From NCBI GenBank assembly GCA_019114515.1, contig DXFH01000001.1, forward strand, positions 1 to 64,000: a stretch of DNA of 64,000 bases, read 5' to 3'. Of this stretch, positions 47,388 to 58,430 are shown piece after piece; position 1 is the stretch's first letter, and each line of letters begins with the position of its first letter. The position numbers were made by a program, and so were the translations under genes. A model generated the notes under the pieces. The model saw nothing but the letters and a program-made list of their open reading frames with translations, did not search any database and had not been told where the DNA came from. The stretch comes from Candidatus Limosilactobacillus merdigallinarum. Lineage in GTDB: Bacteria; Bacillota; Bacilli; Lactobacillales; Lactobacillaceae.

Positions 47388-47426
47388 AAAGGGGTGACGG
47401 TTAAACTAAAACTGCGTCGCCCCTTT
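47388..47426 (-). terminator. Hairpin between rpsG and fusA
   Basis: AAAGGGGTGACG (47388-47399) and CGTCGCCCCTTT (47415-47426) pair over 12 bp with one wobble; on the minus strand the stem runs into TTTTTC. In the middle of an operon this should act as a partial terminator or an RNA-processing/stability hairpin setting fusA against rpsG levels. Confidence 0.65.
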
Positions 47427-47456
47427 AAAAACCAGCCAGTGACTGATTTTAAGATA

Positions 47457-47927
47457 TTACCAACGGTAGTGTGCAAATGCCCGGTTAGCTTCGGCCATCC
47501 GCAGCGTATCTTCCTTTTTCTTGATTGATGCACCAGTGTTGTTGGATGCGTCAATAATTTCAGCAGCAAGACGCTGAACCATCGTGTGTTCACCACGAAG
47601 ACGAGCGTACTGAGTCAACCAACGAAGAGCCAGAGTCCGTTGACGATCTGGACGAACTTCGATTGGAACTTGGTAGTTAGAACCACCGATACGACGAGCT
47701 TTAACTTCCAGAGCAGGCTGAACGTTTTCAATAGCTTGCTGGAATACTTCAACTGGGTCGTTACCAGTCTGATCCTTAATTTCGTTAAATGCTTGGTATA
47801 AAATCTTGGAAGCAGTGCCCCGCTTACCATCAAGCATCAAGTGGTTGATCATGCTGGTAACCAGCTTTGAGTTATAAATTGGGTCTGGTAAAACTTCAGG
47901 CTTTACAATATGTCCTTTACGCGGCAT
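47457..47927 (-). CDS. rpsG: 30S ribosomal protein S7
   Basis: S7 (156 aa), a primary binder of the 16S 3' domain and, in E. coli, the regulator of the str operon. [23 protein letters not shown] and [24 protein letters not shown] are typical. Confidence 0.98.
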   Translation of the reverse strand: MPRKGHIVKPEVLPDPIYNSKLVTSMINHLMLDGKRGTASKILYQAFNEIKDQTGNDPVEVFQQAIENVQPALEVKARRIGGSNYQVPIEVRPDRQRTLALRWLTQYARLRGEHTMVQRLAAEIIDASNNTGASIKKKEDTLRMAEANRAFAHYRW

Positions 47928-47950
47928 GTCTTAATCTCCTTTCCTGATAA

Positions 47951-48364
47951 TTACTTCTTAGGACGCTTAGCACCGTACTTGGAACGGCTCTGCATACGAC
48001 CTTCAACACCAGCGGTATCAAGAGTACCACGAATAATGTGGTAACGAACCCCTGGTAAGTCCTTAACACGGCCCCCACGAATCAGAACAACTGAGTGTTC
48101 CTGCAGGTTGTGACCGATACCTGGAATGTAAGCAGTAACTTCCATCAGGTTAGACAGACGAACACGGGCGTACTTACGCAAAGCTGAGTTTGGCTTCTTA
48201 GGTGTCATAGTACCAACACGGGTAGCAACACCACGCTTTTGCGGTGATGGAGTCTTAACTTCTTCCTTCTTGAAACTGTTGTAGACAAAGCCCAATGCTG
48301 GTGACTTTGACTTGCCCTTGTGGCTCTTCCGGCCGTTCTTGACCAGTTGGTTAATGGTAGGCAT
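47951..48364 (-). CDS. rpsL: 30S ribosomal protein S12
   Basis: S12 (137 aa), decoding-centre protein. The streptomycin-site segments [11 protein letters not shown] and [13 protein letters not shown] are wild type. ATG at 48364 ([14 protein letters not shown]) follows AAAGGGG; the ORF-track start is 11 codons early. First gene of the str operon. Confidence 0.97.
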   Translation of the reverse strand: MPTINQLVKNGRKSHKGKSKSPALGFVYNSFKKEEVKTPSPQKRGVATRVGTMTPKKPNSALRKYARVRLSNLMEVTAYIPGIGHNLQEHSVVLIRGGRVKDLPGVRYHIIRGTLDTAGVEGRMQSRSKYGAKRPKK

Positions 48365-48395
48365 AATTGATCCCCTTTCTGAAATATAAGTCCAC

Positions 48396-48541
48396 ACATC
48401 CAGGCGGTTCTTTTTTAACCACGAAAATACTGGATGTTAAATTACGTGCTATCGCTGACGCATCGTCTGCCCAACGACAGACACAATCGTTGCTCGAAAA
48501 AGCACCTTTACAAATCTAACACGCAGCCTCAAAAAAGTCAA
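48396..48541 (-). promoter_or_regulatory. str operon promoter and leader hairpin
   Basis: Minus-strand TTGACT (48536-48541), a 16-base spacer and TTAGAT (48514-48519) form a promoter. In the leader, ACATCCAG and CTGGATGT (48396-48403 and 48430-48437) pair over 8 bp around a 26-base loop with an inner GGTT/AACC, ending about 31 bases before rpsL. It may be an autoregulatory site. Confidence 0.55.
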
Positions 48542-48601
48542 CGAGTCATAAATATAATTCATCCTTTTTTGCGTCTTTAGAATGCGGAAGGATATGATTA
48601 A

Positions 48602-49288
48602 ATGACTAAATTCGTCTTACTTATGATTACAGGCAGCTGCTGGGCATCCTTTTGTTGCACCATGACGTGGCGCTACCTGCTTGATACAAAGCATCACTCA
48701 GGATATCGGTGGTCGGTTTGCGATCACTGCGGTCATCGGTTAAATGCCTGGCAACTAATTCCCGTGTTTGGTTATCTAGGCCAGCTTGGCCACTGTCGTT
48801 ACTGCAATACAGTAATTGATTACTGGTGGCCTTTATGTGAACTGACGACGGGAATCCTTTGGGCCATTAGTGTGCAAAACTCCATCAGTGTTTTAGCCAT
48901 GACAATATGTGTAAGTTCTGCCTGCTTGGTTATCAGCACACAAGATTACTTCGATCACTGTTTTCAGCCAATCTGGCTACTAGCGTGGTCCCTAATGCTG
49001 GTTCACAATCACTGGCCACGCAATTTACTCATTGATGGTGTTCAAATCGCAATTTTGATCGCAGGATACTATAGTCAACATATTGGTCATGGTGACTTAG
49101 ATGCATTGATAGTGTTAACGATTGTACTAGGCAGCTATCAAAGCACCGTAATTATTCTCGCCGCTTGCTTGCTGACCTTAATTTGTCCTGTCTTATACCG
49201 TCATCAACCAGTGCCTTTCATGCCATTTTTAAGCCTTGCTTTGCTCTGTTTCTTGGTCTTCCCCGCCTGCAGCTGGTTAATCTGCTAA
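48602..49288 (+). CDS. comC: Prepilin peptidase (ComC/PilD, A24 family)
   Basis: Membrane aspartic peptidase (228 aa) that cleaves and N-methylates type IV pilin-like proteins; in Gram-positive bacteria it matures the ComG pseudopilins of the DNA-uptake machine. Two CxxC pairs (CDHC and CRYC at about residues 40-65) form the cytosolic zinc site. The catalytic aspartates are likely in VISTQDYFDH and in the GxGD-type IGHGDLDAL. About seven membrane segments. It is alone on the plus strand between str and rpo operons and overlaps the next convergent gene by 12 bases. Confidence 0.88.
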   Translation: MTKFVLLMITGSCWASFCCTMTWRYLLDTKHHSGYRWSVCDHCGHRLNAWQLIPVFGYLGQLGHCRYCNTVIDYWWPLCELTTGILWAISVQNSISVLAMTICVSSACLVISTQDYFDHCFQPIWLLAWSLMLVHNHWPRNLLIDGVQIAILIAGYYSQHIGHGDLDALIVLTIVLGSYQSTVIILAACLLTLICPVLYRHQPVPFMPFLSLALLCFLVFPACSWLIC

Positions 49289-50476
49289 GTTGGGATCAGT
49301 GGCTGAATTGTCACCTTCTGAAGGAACGGCCTTAATTTCAATCGGAAAAATAATAACGTTGTTGGAGACTAAATTGCCGATATATTGGAATAATAATAAG
49401 ATCCAGGCAAAGGCCAGAATAAAGGCAATTAGTTCAAAGGCCGTTAAAGATAGGTAAGTAAAGATCTTAAAGATCAGATAATCTGTGGCTAAAATGCCCC
49501 CAATCGTGTATGAAACCACCAAAAACTGATGAGTCACGTCGGGCAGGCACCAACGAATCACAATAATCAATATCAGCATGAAGTAGATTAGCCACATGGA
49601 AATACGATCATGCAAAACATGATAGCGGGGATCATTTGGAAACAGGCCAATTGCCGCTACACACGCTGCTAATGCATATAGTAACCAGCGCAAAACTTGG
49701 ATTTCCAAGCCGGAGTAGCGCTGACCAAGGTTTACAAACAAGTAGTCGACCAGCATGATCATCAAAAGCCCTGAGAAAATCAATGTAATGTTAAATTGCC
49801 AGTTACTGTTATTTTGGGCCGTCCCTAAAAAGCTAAAGTTATGCTGCCACCAGGTCTTTGAAGAATTGGTCAGCATCGAAAAGCCAACACCACCAACAAT
49901 CATGACCGTCATTAGGTTAGTTACCACACCAGACGATAAGGTCATGGCCAAGTTGATCATCAAATAGTCAGTTAACGCCACCGATAAAATCACCAACACG
50001 GACGCAGTATATGGATCCAAAATCAGTCCCTTAAATAGCTGACCGATCATCCAAAAAATGGCCATTGTGGTGAAGGTAATGATCATGCCACAAGCAACAA
50101 CTAGCGGAATCAAACTACGCCAAGAGAAGTTCTTAGCTGGTCCCGTACCTTTTCTTTTTTGATGGATAAAGGTAATGGCAAAAGTAACGGTGCCAGCAAT
50201 CGTGGATAAGACAATTGAGGCAAAGGCAATCGAATAATCGCCGTTTAACGGTACCAAACGCATCTTGCGCTGACTCACTGCTAATAGAAAGATCAATCCG
50301 GCAATAATAGCAAAGATCCCATACCACCAAAATTTGATTTGTGGAACCATATCAGAAACATTGCTTGGCCGCACGATAATCTGCCGGTGACTGATCCACA
50401 TTGAATACTTGGTTTGGCTATCAGAATCTAATCTTTTAATGGCATCCGCCGGCACTTCGATACGATATTTGTTCAA
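49277..50476 (-). CDS. Polytopic membrane protein of unknown function (DUF998-like)
   Basis: About 399 aa from the TTG at 50476 (MNKYRIEVPADAIKRLDS), which has GGGAGGAG eight bases upstream; the ORF-track start 39 codons earlier has none and runs through the rpoC terminator side. A short soluble N-terminus (~50 residues, SMWISHRQIIVRPS) is followed by 10 or so membrane segments. The HNFSFLGTAQNNSNWQFN segment resembles the loop of DUF998 proteins. The 12-base 3' overlap with comC is on the opposite strand. Function unknown. Confidence 0.7.
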   Translation of the reverse strand: MNKYRIEVPADAIKRLDSDSQTKYSMWISHRQIIVRPSNVSDMVPQIKFWWYGIFAIIAGLIFLLAVSQRKMRLVPLNGDYSIAFASIVLSTIAGTVTFAITFIHQKRKGTGPAKNFSWRSLIPLVVACGMIITFTTMAIFWMIGQLFKGLILDPYTASVLVILSVALTDYLMINLAMTLSSGVVTNLMTVMIVGGVGFSMLTNSSKTWWQHNFSFLGTAQNNSNWQFNITLIFSGLLMIMLVDYLFVNLGQRYSGLEIQVLRWLLYALAACVAAIGLFPNDPRYHVLHDRISMWLIYFMLILIIVIRWCLPDVTHQFLVVSYTIGGILATDYLIFKIFTYLSLTAFELIAFILAFAWILLLFQYIGNLVSNNVIIFPIEIKAVPSEGDNSATDPNLAD

Positions 50477-50575
50477 AAAAGCGTCTCCTCCCTGAATTTC
50501 AAAATAAGCACTCCTTTCTAGTAAATCACAAGTCCTTGCTGTCGACAAACTAGTTAGGCAATAAAACCCATAAAA

Positions 50576-50612
50576 AAAACGGCTGTCAGCCAAAATAGCT
50601 TACAGCCGTTCA
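50576..50612 (-). terminator. rpoBC operon terminator
   Basis: AACGGCTGT (50578-50586) and ACAGCCGTT (50602-50610) pair; on the minus strand T8 follows. It lies 20 bases past the rpoC stop. Confidence 0.9.
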
Positions 50613-50631
50613 TTTCAATTTTAATGACAGA

Positions 50632-53600
50632 TTAGTGGTTATCCTGATCTCTCATTTGTTCTTCCATTTCACGAATCGATGAGTTAGGCAGCGAAGTTAC
50701 TGCGCCATCGGCAGTCGCACCAACTGAAGCTTCCTTCGTCTTGATGTGCCGGTAAGTTGCCATTCCAGTACCAGCTGGAATGATCTTCCCAATAATAACG
50801 TTTTCCTTCAAACCTACCAGTGGGTCTTCCTTGCCACGAATTGCAGCATCGGTAAGTACCCGCGTCGTTTCCTGGAATGATGCAGCTGACAGGAAACTGT
50901 TGGTTTCCAAGGCAGCCTTGGTAATTCCTAAGATCACTGGACGAGCAGTGGCTGGGATACCACCAGAAACCAGTGTCTTGTAGTTAGCGTCACGGAATTG
51001 ACCAATGTCCATCAATTCACCTGGCAGAACATCAGTATCACCAGGATCCATGATGCGTACCTTCCGCATCATTTGCCGAATCATAATTTCAACGTGCTTA
51101 TCCAGCAGGTCGATACCTTGCATACGGTAAACCTTTTGAACTTCTGCCAACAGGTAAGTTTCGGTAGACAGGACGTCGCGAACCCGAATCAATTCCTTTG
51201 GATCAATGGAACCTTCGTTCAGAGCGGCACCACGGTGAATGAAGTCGCCTTCGGATACCCGCATCCGTGCCGTGATTGGCAGCGTGTAAGTCCGCGTATC
51301 GTTTTCACCCTTAACCGTAACATCCTTCGTCTGTTCAGCTGGATCTTCTTCAATTGATTCAACTGTCCCCGTAACTTCAGAAATGGTAGCTTTACCTTTA
51401 GGGTTACGAGCTTCAACAATTTCTTGAACACGAGGAAGACCTTGGGTGATATCTTCGTTGCCGGCAACACCACCAGTGTGGAAGTTACGCAAGGTCAATT
51501 GCGTACCTGGTTCACCAATTGATTGTGCGGCAACCGTACCAATTGCTTCACCGGCTTCGACCTTGTCACCGGTAGCAGCGTTACGACCGTAACAACGTTC
51601 ACAAACACCATGTTCAGTGTTGCAAGTAAATGCAGAACGAATCGTAACCTTCTTAACGCCCGCATCCACAATCTTCTGTGCCATGTCTTCGTCAAGCAGA
51701 ACGTTCTTGCCAACGATCTTATTGCCAGTCTTTGGATCAAAGACGGACTTCATCGTGTAACGACCCAGGATCCGGTCGTACAATGGTTCGATCATTTCGT
51801 TACCGTTCGTGATAGCGGATACTTCGAGACCACGGTCAGTACCACAGTCCTTTTCACGAACAATGACATCTTGGGCAACATCCACCAGACGACGAGTCAG
51901 GTAACCTGAGTTGGCAGTCTTCAAGGCGGTATCAGTCATACCTTTACGAGCACCGTGAGAAGAAATGAACATTTCCAGAACGGATAGGCCTTCACGGAAG
52001 TTCGACAGGATAGGCAATTCCATGATCTTACCAGATGGACTTGCCATCAGCCCACGCATACCAGCCAGTTGCGTAAAGTTAGAAATGTTACCACGCGCAC
52101 CGGAGTCGGACATCATGTTGATTGGGTTGTGGATATCCATGTGCTCAATCAGTTTGTTTTGTACTTCATCCTTAGCGTCGTTCCAAATACCGATAACCCG
52201 TTCATAACGTTCGTTGTCAGTAATCAGACCACGACGGAACTGCTTAGTAACCAAGGCAACCTGCTTACGAGCCTTCGCAATGATTTCTGGCTTTTCCTTC
52301 AAGTCGGTGATATCAGAAATACCAACTGTCAGACCAGAGATCGTTGATTCGTAGTAACCCAGGTCCTTGATCCGGTCAAGGAATTGTGAAGTCTTAGTAA
52401 CCTTGTACTTCTTGTAGATTTCGGCAATGATGTCGGACAAGAAGCCCTTCTTGAATGGTGCTACCAGTGGAGCATTTTCCAGATAATCATGAACATTTTC
52501 ACCCTTATCCAGGAAGTACTTGTCAGGAACACCGTTCATCAGGTTATCGTTAGTTGGTTCGTTAATGTAGGCATAATCATCAGGCATGATGGTGTTGAAG
52601 ATCAATTTACCAACAGAGGTCATCATGATCTTGCCACGCTGGTCGTCAGTGAATGGCTTGTCTGGGTAGGCAGCTACTTGCACACCAACACGGGTCTGCA
52701 AAGCAACGTAGCCGTTCTTGTAAGCCATGATTGCTTCGTCGGCGTCCTTGAAGATCATGCCTTCGCCTTCACGACCCTTGTCTTCAGTCGTCATGTAGTA
52801 GTTACCAATAACCATATCTTGTGAAGGAGCAACGATAGGTTCTCCGTCACGAGGTGAAAGAATATGGTGAGCAGCTAACATCAACAGCCGTGCTTCAGCT
52901 TGAGCTTCATCAGACAGTGGCACGTGGATAGCCATTTGGTCACCATCAAAGTCGGCGTTGTAAGCAGTACATACCAGTGGGTGCAGACGCATTGACTTAC
53001 CAGAAACCAGAATTGGTTCAAAGGCTTGAATACCAAGACGGTGAAGCGTAGGTGCCCGGTTTAACAGAACGGGGTGTTCCTTGATAACGTCTTCCAAAAC
53101 ATCGAAGACCTTATCGTCACGCTTGTCGATCATCCGCTTAGCAGCCTTAACGTTGTTAACCAGCTTTCGCTTAGTTAATTCATGCATGATAAATGGCTTG
53201 AACAGTTCCAAAGCCATCGGAATTGGCAGCCCCATTTGGTTCATCTTCATTGATGGACCAACATCGATAACGGAACGACCAGAGTAATCAACACGCTTCC
53301 CTAACAGGTTTTGACGGAAACGACCCTGCTTACCTTTCAGCAGGTGAGACAGTGACTTCAGTGGCCGGTTACCAGGACCAGCAACCGGACGACCACGACG
53401 ACCGTTATCGATCAAAGCATCAACAGCTTCTTGCAGCATCCGCTTTTCGTTTTGCACGATGATACCAGGAGCATTTAGTGCCAGTAGACGCTTCAGACGG
53501 TTGTTACGGTTAATAACCCGCCGGTACAAGTCGTTTAAATCAGAGGTAGCAAAACGGCCACCTTCCAACTGAACCATTGGCCGCAAGTCAGGTGGCATAA

Positions 53601-54297
53601 CCGGGATAACAGTCATTACCATCCATTCAGGCTTGTTGCCAGACTTAATGAAGGCTTCCAAAATGTCAAGACGACGAACGGCACGAGTACGCTTCTGACC
53701 AGTAGCTTCCTTTAAAGTAGCCTTTAATTCAGTAGCTTCCTTCTGCAGGTCGACATCCTTTAACAGCTTTTGCACAGCTTCAGCACCCATTTCAGCAACG
53801 AAACGGTCGCCATATTCAGCCTTCTTATCACGATATTCAGCTTCGGTCAGCAATTGCTTCTTTTCCAGTGGCGTGTCACCAGGATCCAGAACAACGTATG
53901 CTGCGAAGTAGATAATTTCTTCCAGGGCACGTGGGCTCATGTCCAATACCAAGCCCATCCGGGAAGGAATTCCCTTGAAGTACCAAATGTGGGATACCGG
54001 AGCAGCTAATTCAATGTGGCCCATCCGTTCACGACGAACCTTTGAACTAGTAACCTCGACACCACAACGGTCACAAACCAGGCCCTTAAAACGAACCCGC
54101 TTGTACTTACCACAAGCACATTCGTAATCCTTCGTCGGCCCGAAAATCCGTTCGTCAAACAGACCTTCTTTTTCTGGCTTTAAGGTCCGGTAGTTGATGG
54201 TTTCAGGCTTCTTTACCTCACCATACGACCAACTACGGATCTTGTTGGGCGAAGCCAGACCAATCTGCATACTTTCAAAATTATTGACGTCAATCAA
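50632..54297 (-). CDS. rpoC: RNA polymerase beta' subunit
   Basis: Beta' (1221 aa). Zinc ribbon [19 protein letters not shown] near residue 60, the Mg-binding [14 protein letters not shown] near residue 455, and the second zinc site [15 protein letters not shown]. Starts with TTG after AAGGAGG, 20 bases downstream of rpoB. Confidence 0.99.
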   Translation of the reverse strand: MIDVNNFESMQIGLASPNKIRSWSYGEVKKPETINYRTLKPEKEGLFDERIFGPTKDYECACGKYKRVRFKGLVCDRCGVEVTSSKVRRERMGHIELAAPVSHIWYFKGIPSRMGLVLDMSPRALEEIIYFAAYVVLDPGDTPLEKKQLLTEAEYRDKKAEYGDRFVAEMGAEAVQKLLKDVDLQKEATELKATLKEATGQKRTRAVRRLDILEAFIKSGNKPEWMVMTVIPVMPPDLRPMVQLEGGRFATSDLNDLYRRVINRNNRLKRLLALNAPGIIVQNEKRMLQEAVDALIDNGRRGRPVAGPGNRPLKSLSHLLKGKQGRFRQNLLGKRVDYSGRSVIDVGPSMKMNQMGLPIPMALELFKPFIMHELTKRKLVNNVKAAKRMIDKRDDKVFDVLEDVIKEHPVLLNRAPTLHRLGIQAFEPILVSGKSMRLHPLVCTAYNADFDGDQMAIHVPLSDEAQAEARLLMLAAHHILSPRDGEPIVAPSQDMVIGNYYMTTEDKGREGEGMIFKDADEAIMAYKNGYVALQTRVGVQVAAYPDKPFTDDQRGKIMMTSVGKLIFNTIMPDDYAYINEPTNDNLMNGVPDKYFLDKGENVHDYLENAPLVAPFKKGFLSDIIAEIYKKYKVTKTSQFLDRIKDLGYYESTISGLTVGISDITDLKEKPEIIAKARKQVALVTKQFRRGLITDNERYERVIGIWNDAKDEVQNKLIEHMDIHNPINMMSDSGARGNISNFTQLAGMRGLMASPSGKIMELPILSNFREGLSVLEMFISSHGARKGMTDTALKTANSGYLTRRLVDVAQDVIVREKDCGTDRGLEVSAITNGNEMIEPLYDRILGRYTMKSVFDPKTGNKIVGKNVLLDEDMAQKIVDAGVKKVTIRSAFTCNTEHGVCERCYGRNAATGDKVEAGEAIGTVAAQSIGEPGTQLTLRNFHTGGVAGNEDITQGLPRVQEIVEARNPKGKATISEVTGTVESIEEDPAEQTKDVTVKGENDTRTYTLPITARMRVSEGDFIHRGAALNEGSIDPKELIRVRDVLSTETYLLAEVQKVYRMQGIDLLDKHVEIMIRQMMRKVRIMDPGDTDVLPGELMDIGQFRDANYKTLVSGGIPATARPVILGITKAALETNSFLSAASFQETTRVLTDAAIRGKEDPLVGLKENVIIGKIIPAGTGMATYRHIKTKEASVGATADGAVTSLPNSSIREMEEQMRDQDNH

Positions 54298-54317
54298 AGG
54301 ATTGTCCTCCTTAATCT

Positions 54318-57300
54318 TTAGTCTTGCTTAGCTTCATCCGGTTTTGCGTCTGTCATCTGCTGTGCTTCATCCTTTTGGGCCTGTTCTTCACGGCCATGCT
54401 GAGCAGAACGACGAACGTTAATCACATCTTCGTCCATGTTCTTTAACTGAACTTCGTGATGGTTATTGTCCAGAACCTTCATGTCCAAACCTAATGACTG
54501 CAATTCCTTAACCAATACACGGAATGATTCAGGAACACCTGGCTTAGGAATCCGGTCACCATTAATGATGGCATCGTAAGTATTAACACGACCAACAACA
54601 TCGTCTGACTTGTAAGTCAAGATTTCTTGCAGCGTGTATGCGGCACCATAAGCTTCCAGTGCCCAAACTTCCATTTCACCGAAACGTTGGCCACCAAATT
54701 GTGCCTTACCACCAAGTGGCTGTTGCGTAACCAGTGAGTATGGTCCAATTGAACGTGCGTGGATCTTATCGTCAACCATGTGGGCCAGCTTCAGGTAGTG
54801 CATGACACCAACGGCGATCCGTTTTTCAAATGGTTCACCGGTACGACCATCATACAGAATGGTCTTACCATCTGACGGTAAACCAGCTTCCTTAACAGCG
54901 TCCCAAACATCCTTATCAGTAGCACCATCAAAGACTGGCGTTGCGATGTGGATACCTAATTGACGAGCAGCCATACCTAAGTGCAATTCAATAACTTGCC
55001 CAATGTTCATACGACTTGGCACACCCATTGGACTCAGCATAATGTCGATTGGCGTACCATCAGGCATGTATGGCATATCTTCTTCAGGGATAACAATGGA
55101 AACCGTACCTTTGTTACCGTGACGGCCAGACATCTTGTCACCAACTTGGATCTTCCGCTTTTGAGCGATGTAGACCCGGACCATCTTGTTAACACCAGGA
55201 GATAATTCGTCACCATTGTCACGGGTGAAGACCTTAACGTCCTGGATAATACCACCACCACCGTGGGGAACACGCAGTGAGGTATCACGAACTTCACGTG
55301 ACTTTTCACCGAAGATAGCGTGCAGCAGACGTTCTTCAGCAGACAGTTCAGTCACACCCTTTGGCGTAACCTTACCAACTAAGATGTCACCATCGTGAAC
55401 TTCGGCACCAACACGGACAACACCATCTTCATCCAGATTCTTCAGTGCATCCGCACCAACGTTAGGAATTTCACGAGTCATTTCTTCTGGGCCCAGCTTA
55501 GTTTCACGGGCTTCAGATTCGTATGATTCAATGTGGATAGAAGTGTAAACGTCATCCTTAACCAGACGTTCAGAAATAGCGATGGCATCTTCGAAGTTGT
55601 AACCCTGCCAAGTCATGAAGGCGATCAGTGGGTTTTGACCCAGCGCCAATTCACCCTTTTCCATGGATGGACCATCAGCTAAGACGTCATCAGCATCAAC
55701 ATGTTCGCCGACCTTGACGATTGGACGCTGGTTGTAGTTCTTACCACCGTTACTACGACGGAACTTCATCAGCTTGTAAGTGTCTAAGGTGTCGTCTTCT
55801 TCACGAACACGGATTTCACGAGCATCAACGTATTCAACAGTACCTGAATTCTTAGCAATTAAAGCAACCCCAGAGTCGTGGGCAGCCTTGTATTCGATGC
55901 CAGTCCCAATCAAAGGAGCATGTGGGTTAATCAACGGAACGGCTTGCCGTTGCATGTTAGCACCCATCAGCGCACGGTTGGAGTCATCGTTTTCCAGGAA
56001 CGGAATACATGCAGACGCAACGGAAACTACTTGCTTTGGTGAAACGTCCATGTAGTCAACGTTGTCAGCAGAAGTTTCAATGTAGTCATCCTTATCACGG
56101 CACATGATTTCATCTTCAGCGAAGGAGCCATCATCGTTCAGCGGCGTGTTAGCTTGGGCAATGATGTAGTTATCTTCTTCGTCGGCAGTCAGGTAATCGA
56201 TCTTATCGGTAACCTTGTGGGTCTGCCAAGAAACACGACGGTATGGTGTTTCAATGAAACCGTACTTGTTAACGCGGGCATAAGAAGCCAGTGAGTTAAT
56301 CAGACCAATGTTAGGACCTTCAGGAGTTTCGATTGGGCACATACGACCATAGTGGGTGTAATGCACGTCACGAACTTCATAACCAGCACGGTCACGAGTC
56401 AAACCACCAGGACCCAGGGCGGACAGACGACGCTTGTGCGTTAATTCACCCAGTGGGTTGGTTTGGTCCATGAATTGTGACAGTTGTGAAGAACCGAAGA
56501 ATTCCTTAATAGAAGCAACTACTGGCCGAATGTTGATCAATTGTTGTGGGGTAACCGTGTTGATATCCTGAATGGACATCCGTTCACGAACAACCCGTTC
56601 CATCCGGGCCAGACCAATCCGGAACTGGTTCTGCAGCAATTCACCGACAGAACGAATACGACGGTTGCCTAAGTGGTCGATGTCGTCAGTAGAACCAATG
56701 CCTTCTTGTAAGTTGAAGAAGTAGTTTACTGATGCAATGATGTCGGCTGGCTGAATGTGCTTTAATTCCAACGGAATGTGGCCGTTAGCAACGATTGGCA
56801 CAACCCGGTCAGGATCATTCTTGGAGTAAACCAAGATCTTTTGCAGCTTAACCGGCTTAGTAACAACGGCTTCATCAGATGGCGTGTAGGTAATCATCTT
56901 GAAGTCATCACGTGCCAGTGCTGGTTCCAGCTTCTTCAGTACTTCCTTGGTAACAATATCGCCCTTGTTGGCCAAGATTTCACCAGTGTCTGGGTCAGCC
57001 AGCGTTTCTGCTAAGGTCTGACCAAGCAGGCGGTACTTCATCATGAGCTTCTTGTTAGTCTTGTAACGACCAACTGGAGCCATGTCGTAACGACGTGGAT
57101 CAAAGAAACGAGCGGTCAGCAAACTACGAGCAGAATCAGCCGTCTTTGGTTCACCTGGACGCAGACGTTCGTAAATGTCCTTCAAGGATTCTTCAACTCG
57201 TGAATCTTCAGCATTCTTGTGAACATCCTTATCCAAGGTTGCAGCTAATGATTCAGAGTTGCCACCCAGCATGTCAATGATTTCATCATCAGAGCCGAAG

Positions 57301-57899
57301 CCTAATGCCCGCACTAATTCGGTCATTGGCAGCTTACGGGTCCGGTCAATCCGTACATATGAAATGCCCTTAGCGTCCGTTTCGTATTCCAGCCATGCAC
57401 CACGGTTAGGAATAAAGTTGGCGCTGAAGTTAGTCCGACCGTTCTTGTCGGTTTCCTTGTCATAGTAAATACCTGGGGAACGAACCAATTGTGAAACAAT
57501 AACCCGTTCGGCCCCGTTGATAATAAAGGTCCCTTGATCAGTCATCAATGGGAAGTCGCCAAAGAAGACGTCCTGTGACTTAATTTCACCAGTTTCGTGG
57601 TTAGTCAGACGCAGGGTAACGTGCAGTGGTGCAGAGTAGTTAGCATCATGTTCACGTGCTTCGTCTTCCGTATACTTGGGTTCCAGGAGCTGGTAATCAA
57701 CGAACTCGAGTGACAGCTTGCCCTGGAAGTCATCAATCGGCATGATGTCGTTAAACATCTCACGCAAACCTTTATCCATGAACCAATTGTAAGAATTAGT
57801 TTGGATTTCAATCAGGTTTGGCAGGTCGAGAACTTCCTTAATCCGGGAGTAGCTACGGCGGGTACGGTGCTTACCATATTTAACTAAATGTCCAGCCAA
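54318..57899 (-). CDS. rpoB: RNA polymerase beta subunit
   Basis: Beta (1193 aa). The rifampicin region [30 protein letters not shown] is of the sensitive type. Start chosen at TTG 57899 ([20 protein letters not shown]), the usual lactobacillus N-terminus, eight bases after AGAGAGG; the track start is 13 codons too early. A long C-terminal acidic/Gln tail ([23 protein letters not shown]) follows the conserved end. Preceded by an unusual leader. Confidence 0.98.
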   Translation of the reverse strand: MAGHLVKYGKHRTRRSYSRIKEVLDLPNLIEIQTNSYNWFMDKGLREMFNDIMPIDDFQGKLSLEFVDYQLLEPKYTEDEAREHDANYSAPLHVTLRLTNHETGEIKSQDVFFGDFPLMTDQGTFIINGAERVIVSQLVRSPGIYYDKETDKNGRTNFSANFIPNRGAWLEYETDAKGISYVRIDRTRKLPMTELVRALGFGSDDEIIDMLGGNSESLAATLDKDVHKNAEDSRVEESLKDIYERLRPGEPKTADSARSLLTARFFDPRRYDMAPVGRYKTNKKLMMKYRLLGQTLAETLADPDTGEILANKGDIVTKEVLKKLEPALARDDFKMITYTPSDEAVVTKPVKLQKILVYSKNDPDRVVPIVANGHIPLELKHIQPADIIASVNYFFNLQEGIGSTDDIDHLGNRRIRSVGELLQNQFRIGLARMERVVRERMSIQDINTVTPQQLINIRPVVASIKEFFGSSQLSQFMDQTNPLGELTHKRRLSALGPGGLTRDRAGYEVRDVHYTHYGRMCPIETPEGPNIGLINSLASYARVNKYGFIETPYRRVSWQTHKVTDKIDYLTADEEDNYIIAQANTPLNDDGSFAEDEIMCRDKDDYIETSADNVDYMDVSPKQVVSVASACIPFLENDDSNRALMGANMQRQAVPLINPHAPLIGTGIEYKAAHDSGVALIAKNSGTVEYVDAREIRVREEDDTLDTYKLMKFRRSNGGKNYNQRPIVKVGEHVDADDVLADGPSMEKGELALGQNPLIAFMTWQGYNFEDAIAISERLVKDDVYTSIHIESYESEARETKLGPEEMTREIPNVGADALKNLDEDGVVRVGAEVHDGDILVGKVTPKGVTELSAEERLLHAIFGEKSREVRDTSLRVPHGGGGIIQDVKVFTRDNGDELSPGVNKMVRVYIAQKRKIQVGDKMSGRHGNKGTVSIVIPEEDMPYMPDGTPIDIMLSPMGVPSRMNIGQVIELHLGMAARQLGIHIATPVFDGATDKDVWDAVKEAGLPSDGKTILYDGRTGEPFEKRIAVGVMHYLKLAHMVDDKIHARSIGPYSLVTQQPLGGKAQFGGQRFGEMEVWALEAYGAAYTLQEILTYKSDDVVGRVNTYDAIINGDRIPKPGVPESFRVLVKELQSLGLDMKVLDNNHHEVQLKNMDEDVINVRRSAQHGREEQAQKDEAQQMTDAKPDEAKQD

Positions 57900-57983
57900 A
57901 GTATTCACCTCTCTAATTTGTTGGGTGGGTCCAATCAAATGTTACATTTTGATTACATTTAAGCAAAATGCCAACTTTTGAGC

Positions 57984-58117
57984 AAAAAAAATCCAAAAGC
58001 AGCTGGCAACTGCCTTTGGTTTTTTATAAAGAAGCCGGTGGACAAGAGATCACCGACCTCACTGGACTCACAAATTACATACGTTAACAATATAGGACAA
58101 TCAGCATGCAAAGTCAA
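57984..58117 (-). promoter_or_regulatory. rpoB promoter, leader and possible attenuator
   Basis: Minus-strand TTGACT (58112-58117), a 17-base spacer and TATATT (58089-58094) form a strong promoter. The leader holds GTCGGTG/CACCGGC (58034-58057) and then CCAAAGGCAG/CTGCTTTTGG (57993-58019) with a run of eight T after it (57984-57991). The second is a complete intrinsic terminator located 85 bases before the rpoB start codon. Confidence 0.65.
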
Positions 58118-58229
58118 TCGCTATGCACGCTAGCAAAGCCCTTACATTGATCTTTTTTTGCTTTTTTCAGTAACCGCCCTCGACATTTTGAATTACGAAC
58201 GGCCTTAGTCCGAGAATAATGCAAACAAA
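58020..58229. other. Remaining rpoB upstream region
   Basis: Apart from the promoter described separately, no gene with a ribosome binding site was seen here. Confidence 0.3.
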
Positions 58230-58379
58230 GGGGCTGTGACTTAAGTCTGTTATATAGATCAAAAGTTAACAGCGCGGTACACAAATGGCCTCAAGTGTTC
58301 GGATTTTTTCGAACGCTTGAGACATATTTGTGCTCGCGGGCGTGACTACGAAGTCATAAATGACTTCTGTCACGTTCCC
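58230..58379. repeat. 150-bp multi-hairpin intergenic element
   Basis: The ends GGGGCTGTGAC and GTCACGTTCCC can pair imperfectly. Inside are a long hairpin, CGCG-CACAAAT-CTCAAG-GTTCG with gattttttc loop and matching CGAAC-CTTGAG-ATTTGTG-CGCG (58272-58339), and a second, CGTGAC-GAAGTCAT/ATGACTTC-GTCACG (58341-58374). It looks like a mobile or REP-like repeat; no second copy is in the window. Confidence 0.65.
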
Positions 58380-58386
58380 AAACAAA

Positions 58387-58415
58387 AACCACCAGCAGTT
58401 ATTTTGCTGGTGGTT
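58387..58415 (-). terminator. TetR gene terminator
   Basis: AACCACCAGCA and TGCTGGTGGTT pair perfectly over 11 bp around GTTATTT; on the minus strand TTTTTGTTT follows. It lies 15 bases past the TetR stop. Confidence 0.92.
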
Positions 58416-58430
58416 ACTAAATTTAAACTG

